Origin: Psychrobacillus sp. BL-248-WT-3
GTDB taxonomy: Bacteria > Bacillota > Bacilli > Bacillales_A > Planococcaceae
Assembly: GCF_012843435.1 (NCBI RefSeq)
Contig: NZ_JABAFC010000015.1
Coordinates: 1-64,000, forward strand
Direction of reading: 5' to 3'
Length of the DNA: 64,000 nucleotides
In this document: positions 36,360 through 46,237 of the stretch, piece by piece
Layout of the letters: each line of letters opens with the position of its first letter
Numbering within the stretch: the first letter of the stretch is position 1
The notes under the pieces: generated by a model
Databases searched by the model: none
What the model was told of the DNA's origin: nothing
What the model saw: only the letters and a program-made list of their open reading frames with translations
Program-made: the position numbers and the translations under genes

Positions 36360-37343
36360 ATGACAGACTTATATTTTCAACGTCACCGCCGTTTAAGACA
36401 ATCGGCTGGTATTAGAGCAATGGTAAAAGAAACTTACTTACATAAAGAGGATTTAATCTATCCGATTTTCGTTATGGATGGAGAGAATATTAAAAATCCC
36501 GTTAACTCCATGCCGGGAGTTTTCCAATTTTCATTAGATCGTTTAGGTGAAGAAGTAGATGAGGTCGTTTCTTTAGGAATCCCATCCGTTATTTTATTTG
36601 GTTTACCTGCAACAAAGGATGCGGAGGGAACTCAAGCGTATCATGATCATGGAATAGTGCAAAAGGCAATTCGCTTTATCAAGGAGCGTCATCCAAACTT
36701 AGTTGTTATAGCTGATACTTGCCTATGTGAATTTACGGATCACGGTCACTGTGGAGTAGTAGATGAGCATGAAAGAATACTGAATGACCCATCATTAGAC
36801 TTGTTAGCAAAGACAGCGGTGAGTCAGGCTCAAGCTGGAGCAGATATTATTGCACCTTCTAACATGATGGATGGATTTGTAACTGCTATTCGTCAAGGAT
36901 TAGATAGAGCTGGTTTTCACGATGTACCAATTATGTCGTATGCAGTTAAATACGCATCCGCTTATTATGGTCCATTCCGTGAAGCGGCAGATGGAGCTCC
37001 TAAATTTGGAGACCGTAAAACCTATCAAATGGATTATTCTAACCGAATGGAAGCTATGCGCGAAGCCACTTCTGATATCGAAGAGGGAGCAGATTTCTTA
37101 ATCGTAAAACCTGCATTAGCGTATTTGGATATTATTCGTGATGTTAGAAATAGCTTCGACGCCCCTATTGTGGCATATAACGTAAGCGGAGAATATGCAA
37201 TGGTGAAGGCTGCTGCCATCAATGGCTGGATAAACGAAAAAGAAACAGTTTTAGAAACGTTAACAGGAATGAAACGTGCTGGAGCAGATATCATCTTAAC
37301 GTATCATGCTAAAGATGTAGCACGTTGGTTGGAGGAGAAATAA
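36360..37343 (+). CDS. hemB: Delta-aminolevulinic acid dehydratase (porphobilinogen synthase)
   Basis: HemB condenses two aminolevulinate molecules. The 327-residue protein has the metal-site cysteines in [14 protein letters not shown]. Its Schiff-base lysines are in SYAVKYAS and [11 protein letters not shown]. The ATG at 36360 follows AAGGGATG and gives [15 protein letters not shown], close to B. subtilis HemB; the in-frame ATG at 36342 would read through hemD. The stop codon shares a base with the hemL start. Confidence 0.97.
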   Translation: MTDLYFQRHRRLRQSAGIRAMVKETYLHKEDLIYPIFVMDGENIKNPVNSMPGVFQFSLDRLGEEVDEVVSLGIPSVILFGLPATKDAEGTQAYHDHGIVQKAIRFIKERHPNLVVIADTCLCEFTDHGHCGVVDEHERILNDPSLDLLAKTAVSQAQAGADIIAPSNMMDGFVTAIRQGLDRAGFHDVPIMSYAVKYASAYYGPFREAADGAPKFGDRKTYQMDYSNRMEAMREATSDIEEGADFLIVKPALAYLDIIRDVRNSFDAPIVAYNVSGEYAMVKAAAINGWINEKETVLETLTGMKRAGADIILTYHAKDVARWLEEK

Positions 37344-38635
37344 TGTCTAAATCATACAAGTTATCTAAAGAAGCATTTGCAGAAGCAAAGGACTTAATGC
37401 CAGGTGGCGTAAATAGTCCGGTTCGTGCGTTTAAATCGGTCGACATGGATCCGATTTTCATGGAAAGTGGAAAAGGCGCTATCTTGAAAGATATTGATGG
37501 TAATGAATACATTGATTACGTACTTTCTTGGGGACCACTTATTTTAGGTCATACGGAGCCTAATGTCGTGAAGGCAATTCAAGATGTAGCTGCAACTGGG
37601 ACTAGCTTTGGAGCATCTACGTTAGTTGAAAACAAACTTGCAAAATTAGTTATGGAGCGAGTGCCATCTATTGAGATGGTCCGTATGGTTTCCTCTGGTA
37701 CAGAGGCTACTATGAGTGCTTTGCGATTAGCTCGTGGTTACACTGGCCGCAACAAGATCTTAAAATTTGAAGGGTGCTACCATGGACATGGAGACAGCCT
37801 GCTTATTAAAGCCGGTTCTGGTGTTGCTACACTAGGTCTGCCAGATAGCCCAGGTGTTCCTGAGTCGATTGCTAAAAATACGATTACGGCACCTTATAAT
37901 GACATTGAGAGTGTTCGCTACGTGTTTGAAAACTTTGGTGACGATTTAGCAGCAGTTATTGTGGAGCCAGTGGCAGGTAATATGGGAGTTGTACCTCCAA
38001 TTGAAGGATTCCTCGAAGCATTGCGTGAATTAACAGAGAAAAATGGAACAGTTTTAATCTTTGACGAAGTAATGACTGGTTTCCGTGTAGATTATAACTG
38101 TGCACAAGGACATTTTGGTATTACTCCAGATTTGACTTGTCTAGGTAAAGTAATCGGAGGTGGCCTACCAGTAGGAGCTTTCGGTGGGAAACGCGAAATC
38201 ATGGAAATGATTGCACCAGCAGGATCTGTATATCAAGCAGGTACCCTATCAGGGAATCCTCTGGCGATGACAGCAGGCTATGAGACATTATCACGCTTGA
38301 ACGAGGATACGTATAAGTATTTCGTAAAGCTTGGTGACATGCTTGAAAAAGGATTCAAAGAAGCTGCAAGCAAATACAACATTCCTCATACAGTAAATCG
38401 TGCTGGTTCTATGATTGGCTTCTTCTTCACTAATGAAAATGTAGTGAATTATGACGTAGCTAGAACAGCAGACTTAGACTTATTCGCAAAATACTATCGT
38501 CTAATGGCTGAGGAAGGAATCTATTTACCACCTTCTCAATTTGAAGGAATGTTCCTTTCCACTGCGCACACCGAGGAGCATATCGAAAAAACAATTCAAG
38601 CCTTCCATACAGTGTTTGAAAAGTTAGCTCGATAA
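37343..38635 (+). CDS. hemL: Glutamate-1-semialdehyde 2,1-aminomutase
   Basis: HemL isomerises glutamate-1-semialdehyde to 5-aminolevulinate using PLP. The 430-residue class III aminotransferase fold has [49 protein letters not shown] and the PLP lysine in [17 protein letters not shown]. The ATG at 37343 overlaps the hemB stop by one base with GGAGGAG upstream, so the in-frame ATG at 37325 is rejected. A terminator closes the operon. Confidence 0.98.
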   Translation: MSKSYKLSKEAFAEAKDLMPGGVNSPVRAFKSVDMDPIFMESGKGAILKDIDGNEYIDYVLSWGPLILGHTEPNVVKAIQDVAATGTSFGASTLVENKLAKLVMERVPSIEMVRMVSSGTEATMSALRLARGYTGRNKILKFEGCYHGHGDSLLIKAGSGVATLGLPDSPGVPESIAKNTITAPYNDIESVRYVFENFGDDLAAVIVEPVAGNMGVVPPIEGFLEALRELTEKNGTVLIFDEVMTGFRVDYNCAQGHFGITPDLTCLGKVIGGGLPVGAFGGKREIMEMIAPAGSVYQAGTLSGNPLAMTAGYETLSRLNEDTYKYFVKLGDMLEKGFKEAASKYNIPHTVNRAGSMIGFFFTNENVVNYDVARTADLDLFAKYYRLMAEEGIYLPPSQFEGMFLSTAHTEEHIEKTIQAFHTVFEKLAR

Positions 38636-38644
38636 TAAATATTG

Positions 38645-38691
38645 AACAGACAAACGTTCTAAGCAATTAGACTGGCTTGTCTGTTTTTTTT
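38645..38691 (+). terminator. Intrinsic terminator of the hem operon
   Basis: AACAGACAA and TTGTCTGTT form a 9-bp stem followed by eight T. Confidence 0.85.
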
Positions 38692-38790
38692 GTATTCTGT
38701 TTTATATTTACAAATAGCTGTAAGTACAGGCGAAACTCCCCGAGAAAACAGAAAGAAAGCGAAGGCTGGGGTAAAACTTTTGAAAAGCTG

Positions 38791-38819
38791 GCATATTCGT
38801 AAGGTATTTTTCATATTTT
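38791..38819 (+). promoter_or_regulatory. Candidate SigE promoter of spoVID
   Basis: GCATATT, a 14-base spacer and CATATTTT resemble the mother-cell consensus KMATATT / CATACAMT. The -35 fits fully, the -10 at five of eight positions. spoVID is a SigE gene in B. subtilis. Confidence 0.45.
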
Positions 38820-38863
38820 CTTACGTTGAAACATAATTTGTCCTATATGAAGGAGGATGAAAA

Positions 38864-39550
38864 ATGGAAGTTAAAAGTTGGGAAGTTAAGGAACAGTTCT
38901 GTTTTCCGCAAAGCTTTGGAGTGCCTAAGGAAGTAAAGACAATCAATGTAACCCCTCAGTATTTTCATGAGGAAATGGACAACATGGTGCATATCAATGG
39001 TATTTATCATATTACTTGTCACGTGGAGTTTGAGGAAGGTGAAGTGGAGCATCACGCAACAAGTGAATTTACGGAAATCGAAGACCTAGATTTAAACGGT
39101 GAGCTTGGTTATTTTGAATATGCGGTACCGATGAGTGTAGAGATTAGTAAAGATAGAATACAAGCCGAAACGTTACCAACAGTAAGTATAGAAACTATAA
39201 ATTGCAAGGCAGAGTCAGATGGTATTGAAATCGTATGGCTAGTCAATTGTGAATATGAAACGCATCGTCCTAAAACGGAGGAAGTAGTAGCAGAGGTAAG
39301 ACAAGAAATGATTGAAGAAGTAGAAGAAACCCTAGTATTAGAGTCTAGTAGCCATAGAGAGGCCGTTGTAAGTAATGAACAGCAGTCCCCACGTACGGTA
39401 CAGGAACCAGTTCAGGAGCAGACTAATGTGACGATTAAAAATAGAGAAGTGGAAAGCCCGGCTGAGGATGATTCTGAGCTACAGTTTATATTTAATTTGG
39501 AGGATGGGTATACCAAGCTTTCCTTTCCATCAAATAATGTCCTTAAATAA
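38864..39550 (+). CDS. spoVID: SpoVID-like spore coat morphogenetic protein, short form without LysM
   Basis: This 228-residue protein has an N-terminal beta-rich domain (about 1-135: FCFPQSFGVPKEVKTINVTPQY, VHINGIYHITCHVEFEEGE) like SpoVID, which encases the coat around the forespore. Its place directly after hemL is that of B. subtilis spoVID. The acidic C-terminal half is short and ends without the LysM domain seen in the much longer B. subtilis protein. AAGGAGGATG precedes the ATG. The final codons overlap a convergent small gene. Either a naturally short orthologue or a 3' truncation is possible. Confidence 0.8.
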   Translation: MEVKSWEVKEQFCFPQSFGVPKEVKTINVTPQYFHEEMDNMVHINGIYHITCHVEFEEGEVEHHATSEFTEIEDLDLNGELGYFEYAVPMSVEISKDRIQAETLPTVSIETINCKAESDGIEIVWLVNCEYETHRPKTEEVVAEVRQEMIEEVEETLVLESSSHREAVVSNEQQSPRTVQEPVQEQTNVTIKNREVESPAEDDSELQFIFNLEDGYTKLSFPSNNVLK

Positions 39551-39721
39551 TAGAAAACCAAGAAATGCTAGAAATACTAGCAAGAGAAAATCCCATGTTG
39601 TTGGAACAATTAAAACACGAACAAGTTGAAAGCAACCGATTGGTATAATGATTCCTTTCACGTAAAAACGAGTTCTTCTTAACCAGTCGGGCAGTAAATA
39701 GGGGTTGTATCCTCTTTTCAT
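39530..39721 (-). CDS. Small membrane protein convergent with spoVID
   Basis: This 63-residue protein, MKRGYNPYLLPDWLRRTRFYVK at its start, has two hydrophobic segments (about 22-38 and 42-60) and a basic, aromatic N-terminus. A perfect AAAGGAGG lies 8 bases before the ATG on the minus strand, which is the main reason for accepting it. Its last 21 bases overlap the 3' end of spoVID. Family and function are not recognised. It is divergent from the valS leader promoter, which starts about 30 bp away. Confidence 0.7.
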   Translation of the reverse strand: MKRGYNPYLLPDWLRRTRFYVKGIIIPIGCFQLVRVLIVPTTWDFLLLVFLAFLGFLLFKDII

Positions 39722-39750
39722 AGTGTTTTCCTCCTTTCACAAGACTATGC

Positions 39751-39778
39751 TTGACGGCATATAATAATATCCTATACA
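39751..39778 (+). promoter_or_regulatory. SigA promoter of the valS leader
   Basis: TTGACG, a 16-base spacer and TATACA place the start of the T-box leader near 39785. Confidence 0.65.
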
Positions 39779-39784
39779 ATAAAA

Positions 39785-40042
39785 ACAACTATATATGGAT
39801 GCTATGAATGGGAAGAGTAAAATGACACGGTTATCTAAAGAAAGGAAACAATTTGCTGAAATGTTTCCGTTAGCCACCATTTGAAGGTAGCCCAAGAGCA
39901 GCTTTTGTGAACTAACAGTAGCAATTGCCGGTTTGAAGCCGTTATCTAATTGAGAGCGTGATGTGTTGTATTGCATCTGCGAATAAAGGTGGTACCGCGA
40001 ACAAACTCCTTCGTCCTTTAGTGATGATAGGAGTTTTTTTAT
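39785..40042 (+). ncRNA. T-box leader controlling valS
   Basis: About 260 bases of leader contain the highly conserved T-box AAAGGTGGTACCGCG at 39986-40000. The UGG N in its bulge pairs with the NCCA end of uncharged tRNA; the following U fits tRNA-Val with A73. A terminator follows at 40003-40042. Uncharged tRNA-Val should favour the antiterminator. The specifier codon in stem I was not resolved by eye. Confidence 0.9.
40003..40042 (+). terminator. Regulatory terminator of the T-box leader
   Basis: AAACTCCT and AGGAGTTT pair and are followed by a T-run, 25 bases before the valS start. Mutually exclusive with the antiterminator that contains the T-box. Confidence 0.85.
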
Positions 40043-40066
40043 ATTCTTTTTTAAGGAGGAAACGAT

Positions 40067-42709
40067 ATGACAAATGAGACAACGATGTCAACCAAGTATG
40101 ATCCGCAGTCAATCGAAAAAGGCCGCTATGAATGGTGGTTAAAAGGTAAATATTTTGAGGCGCATCCAGAAAGCGAAAAGGAACCATATACCATTGTGAT
40201 TCCACCGCCTAACGTAACAGGGAAGCTACATTTAGGTCACGCCTGGGATACAACTCTTCAAGACATTATTATTCGCATGAAGCGTATGCAAGGATATGAC
40301 GCTCTATGGCTACCAGGAATGGACCATGCAGGTATCGCTACACAAGCAAAGGTAGAAGAAAAATTACGTGCTGACAATATTTCGAGATATGACCTAGGTC
40401 GTGAAAAATTTGTGGAAGAAACTTGGAAATGGAAAGATGAATATGCAGGACATATTCGCAAGCAATGGTCAAAACTAGGTTTAGGCTTAGACTATTCTCG
40501 TGAACGCTTCACTTTAGATGAGGGTCTTTCCAATGCAGTAAAGGAAGTATTTGTTAAGCTTTATAACAAAGGCTTGATTTACCGCGGGGAATACATTATC
40601 AACTGGGATCCTGCTACAAAAACAGCACTTTCTGATATCGAAGTAATTCATAAAGATATACAGGGTGCATTCTATCATATGCATTACCCACTTGCAGATG
40701 GTACTGGTTCGATCGATGTTGCAACAACTCGACCAGAAACAATGCTAGGGGATACAGCGGTTGCAGTACATCCTGAAGATGAGCGCTACAAACACTTAAT
40801 CGGAAAAACGGTGAAATTACCAATCGTTGGCCGTGAAATTCCAATCGTAGCAGATGATTACGTAGATATGGAGTTTGGTAGTGGTGCAGTTAAAATTACA
40901 CCAGCTCATGACCCGAACGACTTTGAAATAGGTAACCGTCATAACCTAGAGCGTATTTTAGTTATGCATGAAGATGGTTCAATGAACAAGAATGCAGCTA
41001 AATATGAAGGAATGGATCGCTTTGAATGCCGTAAACAAATCGTAAAAGATCTTCAAGATGCAGGTGTTTTATTTAAAATTGAAGAGCATGCACACTCTGT
41101 AGGCCACTCTGAGCGAAGCGGAGCAGTAGTTGAGCCTTACCTTTCTACTCAGTGGTTTGTAAAAATGCAGCCACTTGCAGAAGAGGCGATTAAGCTTCAA
41201 GAATCAGAGGGTAAAGTAAACTTTGTACCGGAACGTTTTGAAAAAACGTATTTACGTTGGATGGAAAATATACATGACTGGTGTATTTCCCGTCAGCTTT
41301 GGTGGGGACACAGAATTCCAGCGTGGTACCATAAAGAAACTGGCGAAGTGTATGTTGGGCATGAGGCTCCAGCAGACGAAGAAAATTGGAAGCAGGATGA
41401 AGATGTACTAGATACATGGTTCTCCTCTGCTTTATGGCCTTTCTCTACGCTAGGCTGGCCGGATGTAGAAAACGAAGAAATGAAGAAGTATTACCCAACC
41501 AATGCCCTTGTTACAGGTTATGATATTATATTCTTCTGGGTGTCACGTATGATATTCCAAGGAGTAGAATTTACAGGAACTCGCCCATTCGATGATGTAT
41601 TAATTCATGGTCTTGTTCGTGCAGAGGATGGGCGTAAGATGTCTAAATCCCTTGGAAACGGTATCGACCCAATGGATGTTATCGATAAATACGGAGCAGA
41701 TTCACTACGCTATTTCTTAAGCACTGGTTCTTCTCCAGGACAAGATTTACGTTTCTCAGTAGAAAAAGTAGAGGCCGTTTGGAACTTTGCCAATAAAATC
41801 TGGAATGCTTCACGCTTTGCGTTGATGAATATGGATGGATTGAAATACGAGGAAATTAATTTAGATGGGAAAAAATCCGTTGCAGATGCTTGGATCCTAA
41901 CTCGTTTAAATGAAACAATCGAGCAAGTTACAAGACTTTCAGAGAGATATGAGTTCGGCGAAGTTGGTCGTGCCCTATACAACTTCATCTGGGATGATTT
42001 CTGTGACTGGTATATCGAAATGTCTAAGCTTCCACTAAACGGAGATGACGAAGAAGCGAAGCATATGACTCGCTCGGTTCTAGCATACGTATTAGACAAC
42101 ACGATGCGTTTGTTACACCCATTCATGCCTTTCATAACAGAAGAAATTTGGCAAAACCTACCGCATGAAGGCGAATCGATTACAGTAGCGGCATGGCCGA
42201 CAGTGAACGAAGAGCTTTCTGATCAAAGCCAAGCAGCAAGCATGAAGCTACTTGCAGAGATCATTCGCTCTGTTCGTAACATCCGTTCAGAGGTACAAAC
42301 ACCGATGAGCAAAAAAGTACCGTTATACATTTCTGCAAAAGATGCAGATACGCTAGCAGTACTAGAAGCAAACGCAAAATACTTAGAGCGTTTCTGTAAC
42401 CCAGAACCTCTAGTAATCGGTCAAGACCTAGATGATCCAGGCCAATCGATGTCAGCAGTAGTAACAGGTGCTCTTTTATACCTTCCATTACAAGGCTTAA
42501 TCGATATTGAGGCTGAAAAAGCACGTCTAGAAAAAGAATTAGAAAAATGGGCAAAAGAAGTGAAGCTAGTTCAAGGGAAACTATCCAATGAACGCTTCGT
42601 ATCAAAAGCTCCTGAGGCAGTAGTAGCTGAAGAGCGTGCAAAAGAACAGGACTACCTAGAAAAACACGCAACCGTTCTAAAACGTATCGAGGAATTAAAT
42701 AGCTTGTAA
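40067..42709 (+). CDS. valS: Valyl-tRNA synthetase
   Basis: This 880-residue class I synthetase has [18 protein letters not shown] (HIGH-like, about 45-62), an editing CP1 domain ([19 protein letters not shown]) and [17 protein letters not shown] (about 522-538). [17 protein letters not shown] precedes the KMSKS part. The C-terminal coiled-coil arm ([20 protein letters not shown]) is intact. AAGGAGGAAACG precedes the ATG. It is controlled by the T-box leader and closed by its own terminator. Confidence 0.99.
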   Translation: MTNETTMSTKYDPQSIEKGRYEWWLKGKYFEAHPESEKEPYTIVIPPPNVTGKLHLGHAWDTTLQDIIIRMKRMQGYDALWLPGMDHAGIATQAKVEEKLRADNISRYDLGREKFVEETWKWKDEYAGHIRKQWSKLGLGLDYSRERFTLDEGLSNAVKEVFVKLYNKGLIYRGEYIINWDPATKTALSDIEVIHKDIQGAFYHMHYPLADGTGSIDVATTRPETMLGDTAVAVHPEDERYKHLIGKTVKLPIVGREIPIVADDYVDMEFGSGAVKITPAHDPNDFEIGNRHNLERILVMHEDGSMNKNAAKYEGMDRFECRKQIVKDLQDAGVLFKIEEHAHSVGHSERSGAVVEPYLSTQWFVKMQPLAEEAIKLQESEGKVNFVPERFEKTYLRWMENIHDWCISRQLWWGHRIPAWYHKETGEVYVGHEAPADEENWKQDEDVLDTWFSSALWPFSTLGWPDVENEEMKKYYPTNALVTGYDIIFFWVSRMIFQGVEFTGTRPFDDVLIHGLVRAEDGRKMSKSLGNGIDPMDVIDKYGADSLRYFLSTGSSPGQDLRFSVEKVEAVWNFANKIWNASRFALMNMDGLKYEEINLDGKKSVADAWILTRLNETIEQVTRLSERYEFGEVGRALYNFIWDDFCDWYIEMSKLPLNGDDEEAKHMTRSVLAYVLDNTMRLLHPFMPFITEEIWQNLPHEGESITVAAWPTVNEELSDQSQAASMKLLAEIIRSVRNIRSEVQTPMSKKVPLYISAKDADTLAVLEANAKYLERFCNPEPLVIGQDLDDPGQSMSAVVTGALLYLPLQGLIDIEAEKARLEKELEKWAKEVKLVQGKLSNERFVSKAPEAVVAEERAKEQDYLEKHATVLKRIEELNSL

Positions 42710-42721
42710 AACAGCAAGTGC

Positions 42722-42763
42722 AAGTGTAGCCAAAACCGTTGAGGTATCTGGCTACACTTTTTC
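42722..42763 (+). terminator. Intrinsic terminator of valS
   Basis: AAGTGTAGCCA and TGGCTACACTT form an 11-bp stem followed by TTTTTC. Confidence 0.9.
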
Positions 42764-42780
42764 TTATTTTGAGTGGGAGG

Positions 42781-43115
42781 GGTAGGACGTTGCGGAGATT
42801 AGGTAGAACCTTGCAGAGACGGGAGAGAACCTTGCGGAGATTAGGTAGAACCCTGCAGAGATGGAAGAGAACCTTGCGGAAACAAGGTAGAACCTTGCAA
42901 GTGTCATTCTGAGGAGGATATAGAGAAAAAGTGTTGCAGAGATGACGAAAAGTGTTGCGCGAACAGTTAGAAGTGTTGCAGAGATAAGCTAAAGTGTTGC
43001 GCGAACAGCACGAAGTGTTGCGGGAAATAAAAGTGTTGTGGTAAATGGAGAAAGTGTTGCAGAAAAGAGACAAAGTGTTGCACAAATAACTGGAAGTGTT
43101 GCAAAAATGAATGGC
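42781..43115 (+). repeat. Degenerate 21-bp tandem repeat tract in two blocks
   Basis: Block 1 (about 42781-42905) has six units of the form GTAGAACCTTGCRGAGAYNRG. Block 2 (about 42928-43115) has nine units of the form RAAGTGTTGCRNRAANANN. Measured from the TTGC core, successive units are exactly 21 bp apart, with one 18-bp step and a 39-bp gap between blocks, all multiples of three. It fills the gap between valS and the ATP-grasp genes. The minus strand stays open through the whole tract with Cys-rich heptads (CNTF), but no ribosome binding site supports translation. Confidence 0.8.
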
Positions 43116-43141
43116 CACCCACATGAACAAATAAAAGTACA

Positions 43142-43957
43142 TCAAGCTTTACGCTCGATGTACTTTTTTAATTGCTCATCTATATAATTCATAATTGGTA
43201 TAGCAATATCCGACTGGGTTGTTTGATAATAGGATCTTGCTCCAACTGGATCCTCTAATTCATTGAAAAGCCATCTGCCGTCGGGTAGAAGTAAGAAATC
43301 AATTCCTACGTAATCGCTTTTAATGGCTTTTGCTATTTTAATTACATCTGCCTCTTGAGTTGTAGAGAGCTCATATTTTTCTACAGTTCCACCTAGCGTG
43401 AAATTGGATTTAAAGCTATTTGGAGCACCGATTCTTTTTACTGCTCCAATTACCTCGCTACCTAGCATAAATACTCTTACATCGGTAGCATTCGTTTCTA
43501 CATAAGCTTGAGCAATAATGGTCTGGGATGAAAAGTCATTTAGAAATACATCAGCATCTTGTGCCTCAGTAAACTTTTCTACCTGCATTCCCCCATGTCC
43601 GCCAGTGGTCTTAAGTACAACCGGATAATCTCGTATGTCTTGAACGTCGTTAATTTTATAGGTTGGAACTGTAGCGATTCCAAGCATTTGGACTAGCTGG
43701 ATTGCTTTCCATTTATCATTAGCAATGACATTGACCTCTGATCGGTTGAACATGGGAACACCCCGTTGCTCTAGCTTTTTTGAAAGCTCAGGATTCCTTG
43801 CTCGGAAGAAAATGAAATCACAATCAGGAAATTCGGTTTGATTATCATCTATAACAGTAAGAGAATGGCCATGCGTTTTTGCTGCTTGGATTAGCCGATC
43901 TATAAAGCTTTGATTTCGCTCAATCTCTTTATATTCATATATCAATAGGCCGTTCAT
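43142..43957 (-). CDS. RimK-type ATP-grasp ligase, second of a pair
   Basis: This 271-residue protein has an N-terminal alpha/beta domain (about 1-85) followed by an ATP-grasp core. VVLKTTGGHGGMQVEKF near residue 113 is the glycine-rich ATP loop. DVRVFMLGSEVIGAVKR and NELEDPVGARSYYQ carry the metal-binding acidic residues. The last motif differs from the EVN-type ending of RimK itself. ATP-grasp ligases join a carboxylate to an amine or thiol through an acyl phosphate; the substrates here are unknown. It overlaps the upstream gene by 4 bp (ATGA-type coupling), so the two work together. Confidence 0.85.
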   Translation of the reverse strand: MNGLLIYEYKEIERNQSFIDRLIQAAKTHGHSLTVIDDNQTEFPDCDFIFFRARNPELSKKLEQRGVPMFNRSEVNVIANDKWKAIQLVQMLGIATVPTYKINDVQDIRDYPVVLKTTGGHGGMQVEKFTEAQDADVFLNDFSSQTIIAQAYVETNATDVRVFMLGSEVIGAVKRIGAPNSFKSNFTLGGTVEKYELSTTQEADVIKIAKAIKSDYVGIDFLLLPDGRWLFNELEDPVGARSYYQTTQSDIAIPIMNYIDEQLKKYIERKA

Positions 43958-44832
43958 ATAACAACAGCACCAATTTTAGATAAAATGTAGTCGATCATCG
44001 CATCTCCTACGTTAATGCCTGTGACGTTATAAATGTTACGTATATGGGCTACTCCGTTAACTTCACATACTAAGGGCTCTTCATTTTCCCCAAACAGAAG
44101 ATCTACTCCTGCGAATTCAGCATTCAGTGCAGTAGCAGCTTGAATAGCTACTTCCTTTTGTCTTTCTGTTAAAATAATTTCAGTTGCAGTTCCACCATTA
44201 GTAATATTAGCGCGGAAATCTGTAGCTGATTGGCGATGCATGCAAGCAACGACTTGGCCACCTACCACATTCACCCGTATGTCTCTTCCTCTGCTAGATG
44301 CAATAAATTGCTGGAAGACATACTCTACACCCTTAAGTTCTTCTACTTTATCAAAGAACTGCTCTCTTGTTTCAATTAGGTATACACGCTGACCAAAGGA
44401 GCCATGCGCTTCTTTAATGATCATTGGCAGTTGAAGTATTTGTAGCACTTGTTCGTAATAACCTGTATGCAAAATAGTGAATTCAGGATAAACTTTTGGT
44501 GCTATGATTGTTATAGGCATTGGTACATCAGCTGTTGCTAGCTCGAGATATTGATGTGCTTTGTTATCACAAATCTCAATTACACTAGGATCATTGAACA
44601 CTGGTATGCCCGCATTCTTCAGATATTTCGCAAGCAAAATATCTTTATCAAGAAAGACGACAAAATCAGGCCTCGCTGATAAGCTTTCATGAACGTTCAT
44701 CAGAAGTTCATAATTCTTTACTAAAATAGCTTGTAAGCCTTTTTTCTCTGCGGCTTCTTTAAGGAGGAGAGCCTGATCGAGAAACTTATCATGTGTAAGA
44801 CTACCATTGTAAATGATCCAACAAGTTTGCAT
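43954..44832 (-). CDS. RimK-type ATP-grasp ligase, first of a pair
   Basis: This 292-residue ATP-grasp protein has QLPMIIKEAHGSFGQRVYLIE near residue 125 as the nucleotide loop, VFQQFIASSRGRDIRVNVVGG, and VDLLFGENEEPLVCEVNGVAHI with the metal-binding Glu and Asn. TTGGAGGTCA lies 8 bases before the ATG on the minus strand. It is paired with a second, only distantly similar ATP-grasp gene. No carrier protein or peptidase is adjacent, so the product cannot be guessed. The pair interrupts the valS-folC neighbourhood of B. subtilis. Confidence 0.87.
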   Translation of the reverse strand: MQTCWIIYNGSLTHDKFLDQALLLKEAAEKKGLQAILVKNYELLMNVHESLSARPDFVVFLDKDILLAKYLKNAGIPVFNDPSVIEICDNKAHQYLELATADVPMPITIIAPKVYPEFTILHTGYYEQVLQILQLPMIIKEAHGSFGQRVYLIETREQFFDKVEELKGVEYVFQQFIASSRGRDIRVNVVGGQVVACMHRQSATDFRANITNGGTATEIILTERQKEVAIQAATALNAEFAGVDLLFGENEEPLVCEVNGVAHIRNIYNVTGINVGDAMIDYILSKIGAVVI

Positions 44833-44910
44833 AATTAAATGACCTCCAAGGGTACGTGTTATAATGTGTTCACAAGAAGTTTAGCAGAAAAGTAACCAAG
44901 ACGGAATAGG

Positions 44911-46140
44911 GTGAATGACTTGGAAATAAAAAAATTTAACAATTATAAGATAAAGTGGAATATTAATAGTGAAACTATGATTAAACCTGGCTTGGATAGG
45001 ATAAAAAAGGCTTTGGATTTGCTTGGAAATCCTCAAGATAAACAAAAAATAATTCATGTTGCAGGAACAAATGGAAAAGGTTCAACGATTGCTTTTATGA
45101 GAGCGATCGCGTCTGAACATAAACTCAAGTACGGAAGTTTCACATCTCCCTGTTTAATTGACGTACATGATCAAATTCAACTGAATGGTAATAATGTGAC
45201 AGAGGCTCAAATGGATCACGCGTTTGAACAACTAGTGAATGTGGGTATTAGTGGAATGCTTACTGACTTCGAACTGTTAACAGTTGTTGCGTTTATAGTC
45301 TTTGCAGAACAAGAATTGGATGTAGTATTCATAGAAGCCGGTATGGGTGGAAGATTTGATAGCACAAACGTGATTAAACAATCAGTAGGGGTAATACCGA
45401 GTATTTCTATAGATCATACTAATTTCCTTGGGGAAACAATCGAAGAAATTAGTTGGCACAAAGCAGGAATTATTAAGGAACATGGCAAATTGATATTAGG
45501 TGATACTTTACAGTCTTCTAAAGAAGTTATATGGAAAGAAGTAAATAGTCAAAATGCAGAGCTGATAGAGATAAATAAAGATTTTCAAATCCGTAAAAAC
45601 AGCTATAATTATAAAAACTATGCATTTGACGAACTAACCCCTCAGATGCTAGGGAAGCATCAGCTTTCTAATATGGCCCTTGCCATTACTGCAATGATAG
45701 AAACTGGTTTTATATTAAATGAAGAGAACGTTAGAAAAGCTGTTATAAAAGCTTCACTTCCTGGTCGCATGGAAAAGTGGAATGACCATGTTTACATGGA
45801 TGGTGCACACAATCAAGCTAGTATAGATGCACTCGTTGATACCATTAAGCAGTATTTCCCTAATGAACATATTCACTTTATTATTGGTATTTTAAAAGAT
45901 AAAGATTATAAATATATATTAAGTAGACTAGAAGAAGTTGCGACTAGCTTTGAATTCGTTGACTTCAAACATGAACGTGCTTTAGCCGCTACTACATTAT
46001 TTAACCACTGTTCCCATAGTGATAAACGTGTAACTAAAGATATACATTTGATAGACCTACATAAACCTAAAAAAGAAAGCATGACTATTGTATCAGGGTC
46101 ATTGTATCTAATTACCGAATTAAAAGGAATAAACAGTTAA
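44911..46140 (+). CDS. folC: Folylpolyglutamate synthase / dihydrofolate synthase
   Basis: FolC adds glutamate to folates. The 409-residue Mur-ligase-type protein has HVAGTNGKGSTIAFMRAI (P-loop), FTSPCLIDVHDQIQLNG, EAGMGGRFDSTNVI, SIDHTNFLGETIEEISWHKAGIIK and GRMEKWNDHVYMDGAHN. The GTG start is taken with GGAA nearby; an in-frame TTG at 44920, 6 bases after AGGGTG, is equally possible and would remove three residues. Its position downstream of valS matches Bacillus synteny. Confidence 0.95.
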   Translation: MNDLEIKKFNNYKIKWNINSETMIKPGLDRIKKALDLLGNPQDKQKIIHVAGTNGKGSTIAFMRAIASEHKLKYGSFTSPCLIDVHDQIQLNGNNVTEAQMDHAFEQLVNVGISGMLTDFELLTVVAFIVFAEQELDVVFIEAGMGGRFDSTNVIKQSVGVIPSISIDHTNFLGETIEEISWHKAGIIKEHGKLILGDTLQSSKEVIWKEVNSQNAELIEINKDFQIRKNSYNYKNYAFDELTPQMLGKHQLSNMALAITAMIETGFILNEENVRKAVIKASLPGRMEKWNDHVYMDGAHNQASIDALVDTIKQYFPNEHIHFIIGILKDKDYKYILSRLEEVATSFEFVDFKHERALAATTLFNHCSHSDKRVTKDIHLIDLHKPKKESMTIVSGSLYLITELKGINS

Positions 46141-46237
46141 AATGTAATTTTAATTATTCAGTTTATATATGTTATAATCTTTATAATACAAATATATGTA
46201 AAATTAATAGATATGTTGAAGGGAGGTCTAAAGGTCT

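Noticed and set aside
38710-38790. Third class of GC-rich repeat after hemL
   Set aside because: Fragments such as CGAAACTCCCCGAG resemble repeat debris, but no second copy with clear borders was found in the window.
39737-40205. Minus-strand open frames across the valS leader
   Set aside because: The region is a clear T-box leader on the plus strand; the antisense frames have no ribosome binding sites.
42781-43115. CRISPR array
   Set aside because: Units are directly contiguous 21-mers with gradual divergence, without conserved repeats separated by unique spacers, and no cas genes are present.
42261-43145. Long minus-strand open frame across the valS 3' end and the 21-bp repeats (294 codons, Cys-rich heptads)
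   Set aside because: It has no ribosome binding site, half of it is antisense to valS, and its openness follows from the repeat period being a multiple of three.
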